Of a stretch of 64,000 nt of DNA, positions 6,789-15,768 are shown in pieces. The stretch is from contig NZ_JALU01000016.1 in the NCBI RefSeq assembly GCF_000525775.1, positions 155,032 through 219,031 on the forward strand. The letters run 5' to 3'. Origin of the DNA: Mogibacterium timidum ATCC 33093 (GTDB lineage Bacteria; Bacillota; Clostridia; Peptostreptococcales; Anaerovoracaceae). The notes beneath the pieces are model-generated. The model was not told where the DNA came from and did not search any database. It saw only the letters and a list, made by a program, of their open reading frames with translations. The stretch's first letter is position 1, and every line of letters begins with the position of its first letter. A program made the position numbers and the translations under genes.

Positions 6789-8288
6789 TCATCTGTCCCG
6801 ATCGGTGTTTAATGAGCAGTAGCTGATTATAGCATCAGTCACACCATCCCAAGATGCCATGTGTGTATCGGGGTATACGTAATGAGGATTGCTTCTTCTG
6901 TTTGCTGCAAGCTTTAACGCTTCCTTGATCCCGAACTTGAGTCTTCGCTTAAAATTCGGAATTTCAGTATCATAAGGTATTCCGGGTTTTTTCATCATAG
7001 GCGGCTCTATGAGGATGGTATTATCATATAGAACCTTGTCGGACAGCCAGCTTTTGATGCCGGGAAGGCTTGTGCAGACAGGGATCGCCCCGGACGCCAT
7101 AGCTTCTATGAGAACAAGAGGAAGTCCTTCGTAATATGAAGGCAGGACAAATATGTCGCTATCTCGGAATGCTGTGGCGAGCTCTTGCTGGGACAGCATT
7201 CCGAGATAGCGCGCCGGAAACGGCAGCGCTTCGGTGCCGGGGTTGAAGACCTGACCGGCACCGGCGGTCACGCCCGGATTCGGTGCGGTTTCAGCATTCC
7301 ACGGGCGCGGCCCGAGCTTGCCCGCTTTCAGAACCGGCTTCCCCGATAGCCTCCGGGAGATTCCTTCCTCTTGACAACCGCCGGCAAGCAGAAGCTCAAA
7401 AGCGGGAATTTCCTGATCGTAATACAGCTCAGACAAGGCATCTATAAGAGGAAGAATTCCCTTAGCCGTACTGAGCTTGCCGGCATAGATAATTCTATAC
7501 GGCTTATCTGATTCAAAGCCGTATGATTCAGGAATATCCGAACACAGCTTATCGATTTCGGATTTATCCGTTGCAGGCTTATCTGCAGCATCATTGTGCG
7601 AATTAAGAGTGTCAGCCTTAATCCCATCAGCAGCAAGGCTGTCCGAACTTCTGTTGAATATTTCATCATTGTATCCGCTGCCGATGACCTTGATCTTGTT
7701 AGTATCAATTCCATACAGGTTTGTAATCTGCGCCTTTTGCTCGTCATGCAGAGCAAAAATTCCGTCAATCCGCTTGATTCCGAACTTAACGCAGTCCTGT
7801 AGAAAATCGCAGCTCTGAAACTGCCTTATGTCGGAACCGTGCGAGATTCCATAGATTTTTCCATGAAAGCTTTCGTCGGCAAAATCTGTTATTATATCCG
7901 GCATCATAGCGGTGAGCAGAAATAGATGATGGCAGAGGATGATATCCGGATCGAGATCGCGGATAGCCTTTCCGATCGCATTTCCAAAAGCTGCGTAGAG
8001 CTCTTCTGCCATATCCTCCGAGACCGAGCTGTACAGGGTGGAAGGGTATGGCATGACATCGGACATACCAAGTATCTTATATGGAATATCGCCATGCGAT
8101 TCGTCGTGCGAGTAATATACGGGATATGCGCGGACGGATTCGGGAAATTCCAAAACATCCTCGTGATACACCCCGGCAACTACGGCCTGTTCGTGTCCGG
8201 AGTGATCAAAAGATTTGACGAGCTCGGTCAGATATACGCCGCTACCGGTCGAGTGCGGCTTCTGTGTGCTTATACTCAAGATTTTCAT
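6789..8288 (-). CDS. Glycosyltransferase, GT4-like (group 1)
   Basis: Start ATG 8288 (499 residues) is preferred because MKILSISTQKPHSTGSGVYL is a typical GT-B N-terminus; the frame is open to ATG 8372, and neither start has a strong ribosome binding site. The C-terminal domain shows RIIYAGKL, LLLAGG, DSDIFVLPSYYEGLPLVLIE and MASGAIPV, the nucleotide-sugar binding E-x7-E region of GT4 enzymes. Two stretches are unusual: a Ser/Asp-rich insert about residues 210-250, and a G+C-rich insert (roughly bases 7212-7390, GPRPWNAETAPNPGV) just before a 19-bp perfect inverted repeat. No other polysaccharide genes adjoin, so the acceptor is unknown. Confidence 0.8.
   Translation of the reverse strand: MKILSISTQKPHSTGSGVYLTELVKSFDHSGHEQAVVAGVYHEDVLEFPESVRAYPVYYSHDESHGDIPYKILGMSDVMPYPSTLYSSVSEDMAEELYAAFGNAIGKAIRDLDPDIILCHHLFLLTAMMPDIITDFADESFHGKIYGISHGSDIRQFQSCDFLQDCVKFGIKRIDGIFALHDEQKAQITNLYGIDTNKIKVIGSGYNDEIFNRSSDSLAADGIKADTLNSHNDAADKPATDKSEIDKLCSDIPESYGFESDKPYRIIYAGKLSTAKGILPLIDALSELYYDQEIPAFELLLAGGCQEEGISRRLSGKPVLKAGKLGPRPWNAETAPNPGVTAGAGQVFNPGTEALPFPARYLGMLSQQELATAFRDSDIFVLPSYYEGLPLVLIEAMASGAIPVCTSLPGIKSWLSDKVLYDNTILIEPPMMKKPGIPYDTEIPNFKRRLKFGIKEALKLAANRRSNPHYVYPDTHMASWDGVTDAIISYCSLNTDRDR
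7157..7211. repeat. 19-bp perfect inverted repeat within the glycosyltransferase gene
   Basis: Bases 7157-7175 and 7193-7211 are exact reverse complements separated by 17 bases. The arms encode RYLGML and TAFRDSD, conserved parts of the GT4 domain, so this is not an inserted element. No T-run follows on either strand. It could form an mRNA hairpin or reflect local inversion or duplication. Confidence 0.85.
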
Positions 8289-8480
8289 AGTGGTTCTATT
8301 GTCTAATAAGAAATTTGCACTGTCAATATCAATCTCGGAACTAAAAATTCTATCAACCGATATTTTCCGCATAACGAATTAAATGCTCGAAATACGGAAA
8401 AATTTTGCCGATTTATGTTGACTAACTCGAACCCAGATAGTATATTTTGAATTGTGAAAAGGTAGTGAAAGGAAGATCCT

Positions 8481-9221
8481 ATGGCAGAGCGCAACAGTTC
8501 ACTTGAGAAGGCGTTGAAAGTGCTGGATTTATATCAATCTCAGAGTCGCCTGACGTTAACTTCTATAGCGCAGCAGACGGGACTTTCCAACGCTGCAATA
8601 AGCAGAATTCTCAATTCGCTTGAGGAGATGAAGTACATCTATAAGGATAAAATTGATGGTGGTTATTATCTGACCGATAGAGTGTTCACCTTGAGCCGCA
8701 ATACTAATATACAGAAGCAGATCGTGAACATGCTTGACGAGCCGGTAGCGAGGCTGTGTAGAAAGTGCGGTCTGGCGGTAACTGTTTCCGTGCGTCAAGG
8801 GCTAAAGTCATACATAGCTATTCGTAAGAATCCATATCAGGGGATTGCCGTAGTGGTCAGCTCGGAGGAGATGATGAGCCTCAACCTGACCGCAGCTGGC
8901 AAGGTGCTCACAGCTTTTTCAGGGGAGTCTGACAAGCTGGTAGACGAGATAGATTATGTTCGTCTGACAGACAAGAGCATTGTTGATAAGGAAGAGTACA
9001 AGATGCTTCTTGAAGAGGTCAAGGAGGAGAAGCTGGCTTACGATATGGAAGAGGTTACAGAAGGTCTCGTATGTGTAGCCGCACCGGTTTTATCGACAGA
9101 CGGAACTGCTATATGTGCGATCAGCGTCAGCGGATACAAGGAGAGGATGGTCAGAAGTCTTTACTCTGTAATCCCAAGACTGCAGGACACAGCTTCTGAA
9201 TGTGAAAATCTGTTGAGATAG
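8481..9221 (+). CDS. IclR-family transcriptional regulator
   Basis: 246 residues, the usual family length. The N-terminal winged helix-turn-helix (about 8-65; SLEKALKVLDLYQ, TSIAQQTGLSNAAISRILNSL) is followed by the GAF-like effector domain (VSVRQGLKSYIAIR, MSLNLTAAGKVLTAF, VAAPVLSTDG). The start ATG 8481 has AAAGGAAG upstream. The gene is divergent from the glycosyltransferase and lies 85 bp before the P-loop/vor operon, which makes that operon its likeliest target (inference). The effector is probably a small organic acid, as for many IclR proteins. Confidence 0.9.
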   Translation: MAERNSSLEKALKVLDLYQSQSRLTLTSIAQQTGLSNAAISRILNSLEEMKYIYKDKIDGGYYLTDRVFTLSRNTNIQKQIVNMLDEPVARLCRKCGLAVTVSVRQGLKSYIAIRKNPYQGIAVVVSSEEMMSLNLTAAGKVLTAFSGESDKLVDEIDYVRLTDKSIVDKEEYKMLLEEVKEEKLAYDMEEVTEGLVCVAAPVLSTDGTAICAISVSGYKERMVRSLYSVIPRLQDTASECENLLR

Positions 9222-9306
9222 GTAGCGTATTGTATGCCCTCCGATCTGCCGGAAAATGCGGACATGGGGCCAATTATATGAAATATTTTGTAGATGAGGT
9301 AGTTGG

Positions 9307-10014
9307 ATGAGTATTTTCTACGAGATGGACAAGAATTTCGGGGATCTTCTCGATGAGAAGAAAAATTTCTTATTTATAGGGGAAGCCGGAAGTGGCAAGA
9401 GCGAGATAGTCTTGAACGTAGCTGCCAAGCTGGCAGAGAAGACCGGCAGCAGGGTTCAGGTGTTCGACATGGATCAGAGCAAGCCCCTATACCGCTCCAG
9501 AGATATGAAGGATGCATTCGCCCATAAGGGTGTAGAGATAAATTATCAGCTGCAATTTCTTGATGCGCCAACGGTTGTTGGAGGTGTTGCCGAATCGCTT
9601 ATGGACAAGGACGTGTATACGATTCTTGATATCGGCGGCGGACACAATGCGTCGAGAGTTGTCGGCGTGTACTCACATCTGTTAAAGGATGACAATACGG
9701 TTCCTGTGTACATCATTAATCCGTTTAGACCGTGGACCAAGAGTCTGCAGTCGATTAATGAGACCATGAGCGAAATTGTCACTGCGGCCAGGTTGAATCG
9801 CATCTACATTTTAGGTAATCCTAATCTGGGTTACCGGACGAGTGTTGAAGACTTCATGGAAGGGCTTGAGAAGCTCGATGAGATGCTGGGAGAGTTTGTA
9901 ACCGTTGGCAGTCTCGTAGTTAGGGAGGATATCTTTGAGGAGGCTAGTGCCAGGACCGACAGATATTTGTTCCCGATCGAGTTGTTCCTGACTTATTCAT
10001 GGGTTGATCGCTAA
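9307..10014 (+). CDS. P-loop ATP/GTP-binding protein of the vor operon
   Basis: 235 residues. A Walker A motif, GEAGSGKSE (residues about 27-35), is followed by FDMDQSKPLYRSRD, a likely switch or catalytic-Asp region, and TILDIGGGHNASR near residue 100, a Walker-B-like 'DIGGG'. It resembles ParA/MinD-like or CobQ-type NTPases but lacks the second signature lysine of true MinD. It starts about 85 bp after the IclR gene and ends 27 bp before the ferredoxin subunit of the 2-oxoacid oxidoreductase, so it is probably cotranscribed with it. A maturation, insertion or regulatory role for that enzyme is plausible but unproven. Confidence 0.7.
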   Translation: MSIFYEMDKNFGDLLDEKKNFLFIGEAGSGKSEIVLNVAAKLAEKTGSRVQVFDMDQSKPLYRSRDMKDAFAHKGVEINYQLQFLDAPTVVGGVAESLMDKDVYTILDIGGGHNASRVVGVYSHLLKDDNTVPVYIINPFRPWTKSLQSINETMSEIVTAARLNRIYILGNPNLGYRTSVEDFMEGLEKLDEMLGEFVTVGSLVVREDIFEEASARTDRYLFPIELFLTYSWVDR

Positions 10015-10041
10015 AACATTTTATTTAAGGAGGTAATGTTG

Positions 10042-10254
10042 ATGGCTAAAGGTAGAGTCGAAATCAATGCCGAGGCGTGCAAGTCGTGCCAGTACTGTGT
10101 GATTTCATGTCCGAAGAAAGTCCTCGTTATCGGTGAAAATGTTAACTCTAAGGGATATCCTTATTCAGTTGCAGCTACACCGGAAAATTGCATCGGCTGC
10201 GCTATGTGCGCGCAGATATGCCCGGAGGCTTGTATTGAGGTTTGGAGAGATTAG
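10042..10254 (+). CDS. 2-oxoacid:ferredoxin oxidoreductase, delta (ferredoxin-like) subunit
   Basis: 70 residues. Start ATG 10042 sits 8 bases after a perfect AAGGAGG; ATG 10036 is only two bases from it. Two 4Fe-4S signatures are visible: CKSCQYCVISCPK and CIGCAMCAQICPE. It passes electrons from the catalytic subunits to free ferredoxin. The alpha subunit follows after 15 bp. Confidence 0.92.
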   Translation: MAKGRVEINAEACKSCQYCVISCPKKVLVIGENVNSKGYPYSVAATPENCIGCAMCAQICPEACIEVWRD

Positions 10255-10269
10255 TAAAGGAGGAACGAT

Positions 10270-11349
10270 ATGGCAGAACGTGTATTTATGAAGGGCTGTG
10301 AAGCTATTGCGGAAGCAGCTGTTAGGGCAGGATGTCGTTTCTTTGCTGGTTATCCGATTACACCACAGAACGAAATTCCTGAGTATATGGCAAGAAGATT
10401 GCCTGAGGTAGGCGGAACATTTGTACAGGGTGAGTCCGAAGTAGCTTCCGTAAACATGCTTTACGGTGCTGTTTCGACAGGTATCAGAGCTATGAGCTCT
10501 TCATCCAGCTGCGGTATCAGCTTGTATTCGGAGGGAATTTCCTTTTGCGCATCTGCCAGATTGCCGGCAGTTTATGTAAACGTACAGAGAGGCGGCCCCG
10601 GAATCGGAGCTATCCAGCCGGCACAGCAGGATTATCTACAGGCAACCAAGGCTTCCGGAAACGGTGGATTTAGGATGATTGTTCTTGCGCCTTCCACAGT
10701 TCAGGAGTGCGTAGATATGGTATATAAGGCATTTGACTATGCTGAAAGAGATCAGAACCCGGTTCTCGTACTCACAGACGGAGTTATGGGAACAATCATG
10801 GAGCCGGTAGTTCTTCCTCCAATGAAGTCTGAAGAGGAAATCGCTGAGCTCAGAGACGCATTCGACTACAGAGCTATCGTAGGTCACCCCGTTGGTGAGA
10901 ACGCATTCTGCAGACCCGGCTCAGTAGGAACAGGACAAGAGGCTGTTAACATCGAGGCTGATAAGCTCTACAGAACTTGGGATAAGGACGTTGAATATGA
11001 AGAGCTTGAGACAGAGGATGCTGAGATTATTATCGCAGCATACGGAATCTCCGCTCGTATCGGCAAGGTTATCGTAAGAGAACTCAGAAAAGAAGGAGTT
11101 AAGATTGGGATGATTAGACCAATTAAGATTTCTCCATTCCCATATGAGGTGTTCGAGAACCTGGACTTCAACAGAGTTAAGGGAATTCTCGATGTTGAGA
11201 TGTCCATTCCTGCTCAGATGAGATGGGATGTGGATCACGCAGTTAAGGGCAGAACAGTTATCAAGGAGTGCCTAAGATCCGGTGGTCAGCTTCTGACTAA
11301 TGATCAGGTAATGGAAGCTGCTCGTGAACTGATTAAGGAGGTACTATAG
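10270..11349 (+). CDS. vorB: 2-oxoacid:ferredoxin oxidoreductase, alpha subunit (VorB/KorA type)
   Basis: 359 residues. FAGYPITPQNEIPEYM and FVQGESEVASVNMLYGA are characteristic of the alpha (pyrimidine-binding/domain II) subunit of branched-chain 2-oxoacid and 2-oxoglutarate:ferredoxin oxidoreductases. It binds thiamine diphosphate together with the beta subunit and oxidatively decarboxylates a 2-oxoacid to the acyl-CoA, reducing ferredoxin. The order ferredoxin-alpha-beta-gamma and the tight spacing show one operon. Sequence alone does not separate 3-methyl-2-oxobutanoate from 2-oxoglutarate as substrate; in amino-acid-fermenting clostridia this type is usually called VorB. Confidence 0.9.
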   Translation: MAERVFMKGCEAIAEAAVRAGCRFFAGYPITPQNEIPEYMARRLPEVGGTFVQGESEVASVNMLYGAVSTGIRAMSSSSSCGISLYSEGISFCASARLPAVYVNVQRGGPGIGAIQPAQQDYLQATKASGNGGFRMIVLAPSTVQECVDMVYKAFDYAERDQNPVLVLTDGVMGTIMEPVVLPPMKSEEEIAELRDAFDYRAIVGHPVGENAFCRPGSVGTGQEAVNIEADKLYRTWDKDVEYEELETEDAEIIIAAYGISARIGKVIVRELRKEGVKIGMIRPIKISPFPYEVFENLDFNRVKGILDVEMSIPAQMRWDVDHAVKGRTVIKECLRSGGQLLTNDQVMEAARELIKEVL

Positions 11350-12102
11350 ATGGCAAAGGTTTATTCAAGAACTAAAGGAATTCTTCCTGATACAGTATCC
11401 GGATTTTGTCCGGGATGTATGCACGGTACAGTGCACAAGCTAATCGGTGAGGCTGCGGAGGAGCTCGGTAAGCTGGACAAGCTGGTAAGAGTTGAGGGTG
11501 TAGGCTGCTGTGGACTCGGCCAGTTCTACGTTGCTCACGATGCTACAATTTCCGCTCACGGCAGAGCTTGCGCAGTTGCAACGGGAATCAAGAGATCATC
11601 CCCTGATTCACTCGTTTACACATACCAGGGAGATGGAGACCTCGCTTCTATCGGTCTGGCAGAGACAATGTCCGCTGCTAACAGGGGTGAGAACTTCACC
11701 GTAATCTTCGTCAACAACGGAATTTACGGTATGACAGGTGGTCAGATGGCACCTACTACACTTATCGGAATGAATGCTACAACAGCTCCGGAGGGTAGAA
11801 AGCCTGAGCTTCACGGGTATCCAATGCACATCGTTGAGATCCTCAACCAGCTGACAGCTCCTTACTATCTTGAGAGAGTATCTTGCAACACTCCTCAGAA
11901 TGTAGTCAAGGCTCGCAAGGCGATCAAGAAGGCGTTCCAGTATCAGATAGAAGGTAAAGGCTTCTCTCTCGTAGAGATCGTAACATCTTGCCCAACTAAC
12001 TGGGGAATGAGCACACTTGATTCGCTCAAGTTCCTCGAGAATGACATGTTCAATGAGTACCCTCTAGGTCTCGTAAGAGACAAGGGCGCAGAAGCTAAGT
12101 AG
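11350..12102 (+). CDS. 2-oxoacid:ferredoxin oxidoreductase, beta (TPP-binding) subunit
   Basis: 250 residues, starting immediately after the alpha stop. FCPGCMHG and VGCCGLGQF supply the cysteines usually linked to the proximal cluster and active site. QGDGDLASIGLAE ... NNGIYGMTGGQ is the thiamine-diphosphate/Mg binding motif (GDG-x-N). It forms the catalytic core with the alpha subunit. Conserved ending: TSCPTNWGM. Confidence 0.92.
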   Translation: MAKVYSRTKGILPDTVSGFCPGCMHGTVHKLIGEAAEELGKLDKLVRVEGVGCCGLGQFYVAHDATISAHGRACAVATGIKRSSPDSLVYTYQGDGDLASIGLAETMSAANRGENFTVIFVNNGIYGMTGGQMAPTTLIGMNATTAPEGRKPELHGYPMHIVEILNQLTAPYYLERVSCNTPQNVVKARKAIKKAFQYQIEGKGFSLVEIVTSCPTNWGMSTLDSLKFLENDMFNEYPLGLVRDKGAEAK

Positions 12103-12113
12103 GGAGGTTTAGA

Positions 12114-12662
12114 ATGGAAAGAAATTTGATGATTGCCGGATTCGGCGGACAGGGTGTAATGACCATGGGCAAGCTTTTATCAGAAGCTACTTGCCAGTCA
12201 ACAGATCTCAACGTAACCTTCTTCCCTTCTTATGGCGCAGCTATGAGAGGTGGTACAGCTAACTGCTACGTTGTAATTTCTGATGAAGATATTGGTGCAC
12301 CGGTATCTAACAGTGTTGATGACCTTGTGGTAATGAACGGACCTTCACTACACAAGTTCCTTCCAACTCTTAAGAAGGGCGGCACGCTGTTTATCAACAG
12401 CTCGATCGTTAAGGATCCAATCGAAAGAGATGACATCACAGTTGTATCGGTTCCTGTTACAGAGATGGCTCTCGAGATGGGTAACCCAAGAGTTCTCAAT
12501 ATCATAATGCTTGGAGCTTACATTGGCTATTCAAACGCAGTACCGGAGCAGGTTATTTACGACGGAATTCACCACAAGTTTGAGCACAAGCCTAAGGTGA
12601 TCCCTCTAAACGACAAGGCATTCCAGACGGGTCTGGATATAGGTGCCGATCACAGGAAGTAA
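12114..12662 (+). CDS. 2-oxoacid:ferredoxin oxidoreductase, gamma subunit
   Basis: 182 residues. The start GIAGFGGQGV-type motif (MIAGFGGQGVMTMGKLL) and SYGAAMRGGTANCYVVIS are diagnostic of the gamma subunit, which helps bind CoA. A GGGAGG-like ribosome site lies upstream; it begins 11 bp after the beta stop and closes the operon. A structured terminator region follows. Confidence 0.92.
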   Translation: MERNLMIAGFGGQGVMTMGKLLSEATCQSTDLNVTFFPSYGAAMRGGTANCYVVISDEDIGAPVSNSVDDLVVMNGPSLHKFLPTLKKGGTLFINSSIVKDPIERDDITVVSVPVTEMALEMGNPRVLNIIMLGAYIGYSNAVPEQVIYDGIHHKFEHKPKVIPLNDKAFQTGLDIGADHRK

Positions 12663-12706
12663 TCGGCGATCGCTTGTCAGCAGCAACTATTAATAATCCA
12701 ACATGT

Positions 12707-12784
12707 ATGAGAAAAGGCAGCTGAAATCAGCCGCCTCAGACTGTAGACAAAGTCTCGCCAAGCAATGGGCGAGGCTTTTCTCAT
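12707..12784 (+). terminator. Branched hairpin/terminator after the vor operon
   Basis: A 10-bp outer stem (ATGAGAAAAG 12707-12716 with CTTTTCTCAT 12775-12784) encloses three hairpins: GGCAGCTGA/TCAGCCGCC (one mismatch), AGACT/AGTCT, and CTCGCC/GGCGAG (12754-12773). The last stem followed by GCTTTTCT looks like an intrinsic terminator. The closed multi-branch layout is more elaborate than a terminator needs. Confidence 0.6.
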
Positions 12785-12949
12785 ACCTGGAGTTGCTCCG
12801 GTAATCTCATGCCCCCTGCTTGTTCACAATGAGTACAATGTGGAGGTGGAGGGAAAGATAATGGCTAGAGGTTGATAATATCACGCTATTTGGATATAAT
12901 CGAGAGTAATATATTCGTGTTTTGTTGCCTTGAAGGCAAGGAGGATATA

Positions 12950-13183
12950 ATGGCTAGAAGAAAACATATGACAGATGCAGAGAAGACTTTACTGATTGAA
13001 GAGGGGAAGGTAGCGAGAAGACATAAGATGCTCAAGACAAGCATGAAGATTGCGGGATTTGGACTTATTGTCGGAGCTACACTTGTTGTTGCAACAAAAA
13101 AGATTTTTGACGAGATTTTCGTTGAGGATGACTGGTCAGATGTAGACTGGGGCGAGGACGACGAGGATTACGGCGTATACTAA
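12950..13183 (+). CDS. Small membrane protein with acidic tail
   Basis: 77 residues from ATG 12950, chosen because a perfect AAGGAGG lies 5 bases upstream; the longer frame to 12872 has none. A basic N-terminus (MARRKHM ... KVARRHKMLK) is followed by one hydrophobic segment (IAGFGLIVGATLVVA) and a strongly acidic end (FVEDDWSDVDWGEDDEDYG). It lies 43 bp upstream of metG. No family was recognised. Confidence 0.7.
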   Translation: MARRKHMTDAEKTLLIEEGKVARRHKMLKTSMKIAGFGLIVGATLVVATKKIFDEIFVEDDWSDVDWGEDDEDYGVY

Positions 13184-13226
13184 GCTCTGATATTTGGCAT
13201 AGATATATAGCTTGAAAGGGATAATG

Positions 13227-14828
13227 ATGGCTGAAAAAAAGGAAACATTTTTTATTACTACACCTATATATTACCCAAGCGCTAAGCTGCACATAGGGCA
13301 TACCTACTGCACGGTTATGGCTGATGCGATGGCCAGATTCAAGAGACTGACCGGCTATGACGTCAGATTTCTGACTGGTACTGATGAGCACGGACAGAAG
13401 ATTGCTAAGTGCGCACAGGAGGCAGGTGTTACACCTATCGAATATATCGATCCGATAGTCGATACCATCAAGAGGCTGTGGGCGACGATGGAAATCAGCT
13501 ACGATGACTTCATCAGGACTACTGAGGAACGTCACAAGAAGCGCGTGCAGGATATCTTTATGAAGATGTACAACAGCGGAGATATCTATAAGGGAAAATA
13601 TGAGGGATGGTATTGTACACCTTGCGAATCCTTTTGGACTGAGAGCCAGCTGGTTGACGGTAAATGTCCGGACTGCGGCAGACCGGTCAAGAAGATGAGT
13701 GAGGATGCTTATTTCTTCAAGCTATCCAAGTATTCTGACAAGCTTACCGAGCTGCTCGGCAATGGAGAGTTCCTGCAGCCGGAGTCTCGTGCGAAGGAGA
13801 TGATTGCGTTCGTCGAGCATGGGCTTGAGGATTTATGCATTTCCAGAGAGTCATTGGACTGGGGCATTAAGGTGCCAATTGATGAGAAGCACGTTATCTA
13901 CGTGTGGCTGGATGCGCTGTCAAACTATATTACCGCTCTCGGGTTCCCTGGCGAAGACGAAGAGATGTACAAGAAGTACTGGCCGGGTATTAACCTCGTA
14001 GGAAAGGAAATCGTTAGATTCCACTCCATTATCTGGCCGGCAATGCTTATGTCCATGAATGAGCCGGTTCCGCAGAAGGTTCTGGGGCACGGCTGGATTC
14101 TGATCGACGGAGGCAAGATGTCCAAGTCAAAGGGCAACATCGTTGATCCTGAGATTCTCATCGACAGATATGGAATTGATGCGCTCAAGTACTTCCTTCT
14201 CAGAGAGTATACTTTCGGACAGGACGGTGTGTATACCAACGAGATCATGCTTAACCGCATCAATTTCGACCTCGCCAATGACCTGGGTAACCTTTTATCC
14301 AGAACAGTCTCCATGATTGAGAAATACTGCGATGGAATTGTTCCGGAGGCCACTACAGAGGATGAGATTGATCAGGCATTAATTGATACAGCTATGGGAT
14401 GTGCGGCAAAGGTTGAAGCTCATATGGATGATTTTCACTTCAACAACGCACTGGAAGAAATCTGGGCTGTAATCGCCAGAGCCAACAAGTACATCGACGA
14501 GAAGATGCCTTGGGTGCTCGCCAAGGATGAGAGCAAGAAGGCAGAGCTCGATACAGTTATGAGCAACCTCGCGGAGACACTTAGAATGATTTCAATTCTG
14601 ATTATCCCTTACATGCATACTGCCTCCGAGAGGATGAGAGATCAGCTTGGACTCTCCGACGTAGAGCCTGAGTGGTCTAACCTTGAGGTATTCCGCATGA
14701 TGGTTGGAGCAAGAGTCCACAAAGGTAATCCTCTCTTCCCTAGACTGGATGTGGCGCAAGAAATCGAAATCCTTTCAAACACACAGCAGGAAAAGGTTGC
14801 AATAAAATCAAATAACCGCAAGAAATAA
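13227..14828 (+). CDS. metG: Methionyl-tRNA synthetase
   Basis: Charges initiator and elongator tRNA-Met. Visible: class I signature HIGH (LHIGHTYC), a zinc knuckle with CTPC...CPDCG (about residues 127-150), and KMSKS (GGKMSKSKGNIVDP). Length is about 534 residues, shorter than the roughly 650-residue forms carrying a C-terminal EMAP/tRNA-binding domain; that domain is absent. Of the tandem ATGs at 13224 and 13227, the second has the better spacing (6 bases) to GAAAGGG. Confidence 0.95.
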   Translation: MAEKKETFFITTPIYYPSAKLHIGHTYCTVMADAMARFKRLTGYDVRFLTGTDEHGQKIAKCAQEAGVTPIEYIDPIVDTIKRLWATMEISYDDFIRTTEERHKKRVQDIFMKMYNSGDIYKGKYEGWYCTPCESFWTESQLVDGKCPDCGRPVKKMSEDAYFFKLSKYSDKLTELLGNGEFLQPESRAKEMIAFVEHGLEDLCISRESLDWGIKVPIDEKHVIYVWLDALSNYITALGFPGEDEEMYKKYWPGINLVGKEIVRFHSIIWPAMLMSMNEPVPQKVLGHGWILIDGGKMSKSKGNIVDPEILIDRYGIDALKYFLLREYTFGQDGVYTNEIMLNRINFDLANDLGNLLSRTVSMIEKYCDGIVPEATTEDEIDQALIDTAMGCAAKVEAHMDDFHFNNALEEIWAVIARANKYIDEKMPWVLAKDESKKAELDTVMSNLAETLRMISILIIPYMHTASERMRDQLGLSDVEPEWSNLEVFRMMVGARVHKGNPLFPRLDVAQEIEILSNTQQEKVAIKSNNRKK

Positions 14829-14841
14829 AAACGAATGAAGT

Positions 14842-14866
14842 CTCAAGTTCATACTTGAGGCTTTTT
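14842..14866 (+). terminator. Intrinsic terminator after metG
   Basis: CTCAAGT (14842-14848) and ACTTGAG (14853-14859) form a stem with loop TCAT, followed by GCTTTTTG. It separates metG from tatD. Confidence 0.8.
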
Positions 14867-14891
14867 GATAATAGAGAAAAGGATTAGTTAT

Positions 14892-15731
14892 ATGCTGTTT
14901 GATGCACATACTCATTTGAATTATGCAGAGTTCAGCGAGGCTGAGAGGGCTGAACGAGCGCAGGAAATCGCAGAATCCGACGTCGACTTTATCATAGATG
15001 TCGGAGATTCCGTTGCATCCTCCAAGCAGGCTATAAAGGATGCGGCTGATTATCCATGGTGTTATGCGACTGTAGGACTGCATCCGGATCAGGCAATGAT
15101 TGTCACGGATGCCGACGTAGAAGCGATCAGAGAGCTTGCAGGTGCACCCAAGGTTCAGGCTGTCGGTGAAATAGGACTTGATTTTTACTACGGGAAGGAT
15201 TCAAGGGATGAACAGGTGGAGCTGTTCAGAAAACAGATACGGCTTGCCAATGAGCTCAGAATGCCTATGATGATTCATACGCGGGATGCAGATGGACTGA
15301 CAAAGGATATTCTTCTCGAAGAAGGCGCGTTCAGCGAGGAGCGCAAGAGCTGGTTCCCATTGCGCCCGGATGAAAACGGTGAAATGATTTCCGATGCAAG
15401 AGTGCAGCTTCACTGTTACTCGGGATCGCTCGAGCTTGCGCGTGAGTATGTAAAGCTCGGTGCGACATTTTCAATTGGAGGACCGCTGACTTTCAAAAAT
15501 GCGAGAAAAACGGTAGAGGTGCTGAAGGGAATACCGCTAGAGTATATAATGAGTGAGACGGATGCACCGTTTCTGGCACCGGAGCCTAAGCGCGGAAGAG
15601 CTAATAGATCGCCATATATTGAATACACGGTCAGGAGAATGGCGCTGCTCAAGAGCCTGGACTATGAGGAAGCGGCGCGCATTACGTCTACAAACGCAAG
15701 GCGTTTCTTCAACATAGACAGCGACAGATAG
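14892..15731 (+). CDS. tatD: TatD-family metal-dependent DNase/hydrolase
   Basis: A TIM-barrel metal hydrolase of the amidohydrolase superfamily. Start ATG 14892 gives MLFDAHTHLN, the canonical N-terminus with the HxH metal pair, and has AAAAGG upstream; the frame is open to 14865. Further motifs are VGLHPD, GEIGLDFYY, MIHTRDADG, LHCYSGS and ETDAPFLAPEP. About 279 residues, slightly longer than the usual 255-265, from an insert near residues 140-165. TatD proteins act as 3'-5' exonucleases in DNA repair; tatD beside metG is a common Bacillota arrangement. Confidence 0.92.
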   Translation: MLFDAHTHLNYAEFSEAERAERAQEIAESDVDFIIDVGDSVASSKQAIKDAADYPWCYATVGLHPDQAMIVTDADVEAIRELAGAPKVQAVGEIGLDFYYGKDSRDEQVELFRKQIRLANELRMPMMIHTRDADGLTKDILLEEGAFSEERKSWFPLRPDENGEMISDARVQLHCYSGSLELAREYVKLGATFSIGGPLTFKNARKTVEVLKGIPLEYIMSETDAPFLAPEPKRGRANRSPYIEYTVRRMALLKSLDYEEAARITSTNARRFFNIDSDR

Positions 15732-15768
15732 GTGAAATTATAATAAATTTGTACGGATAACATAGACG

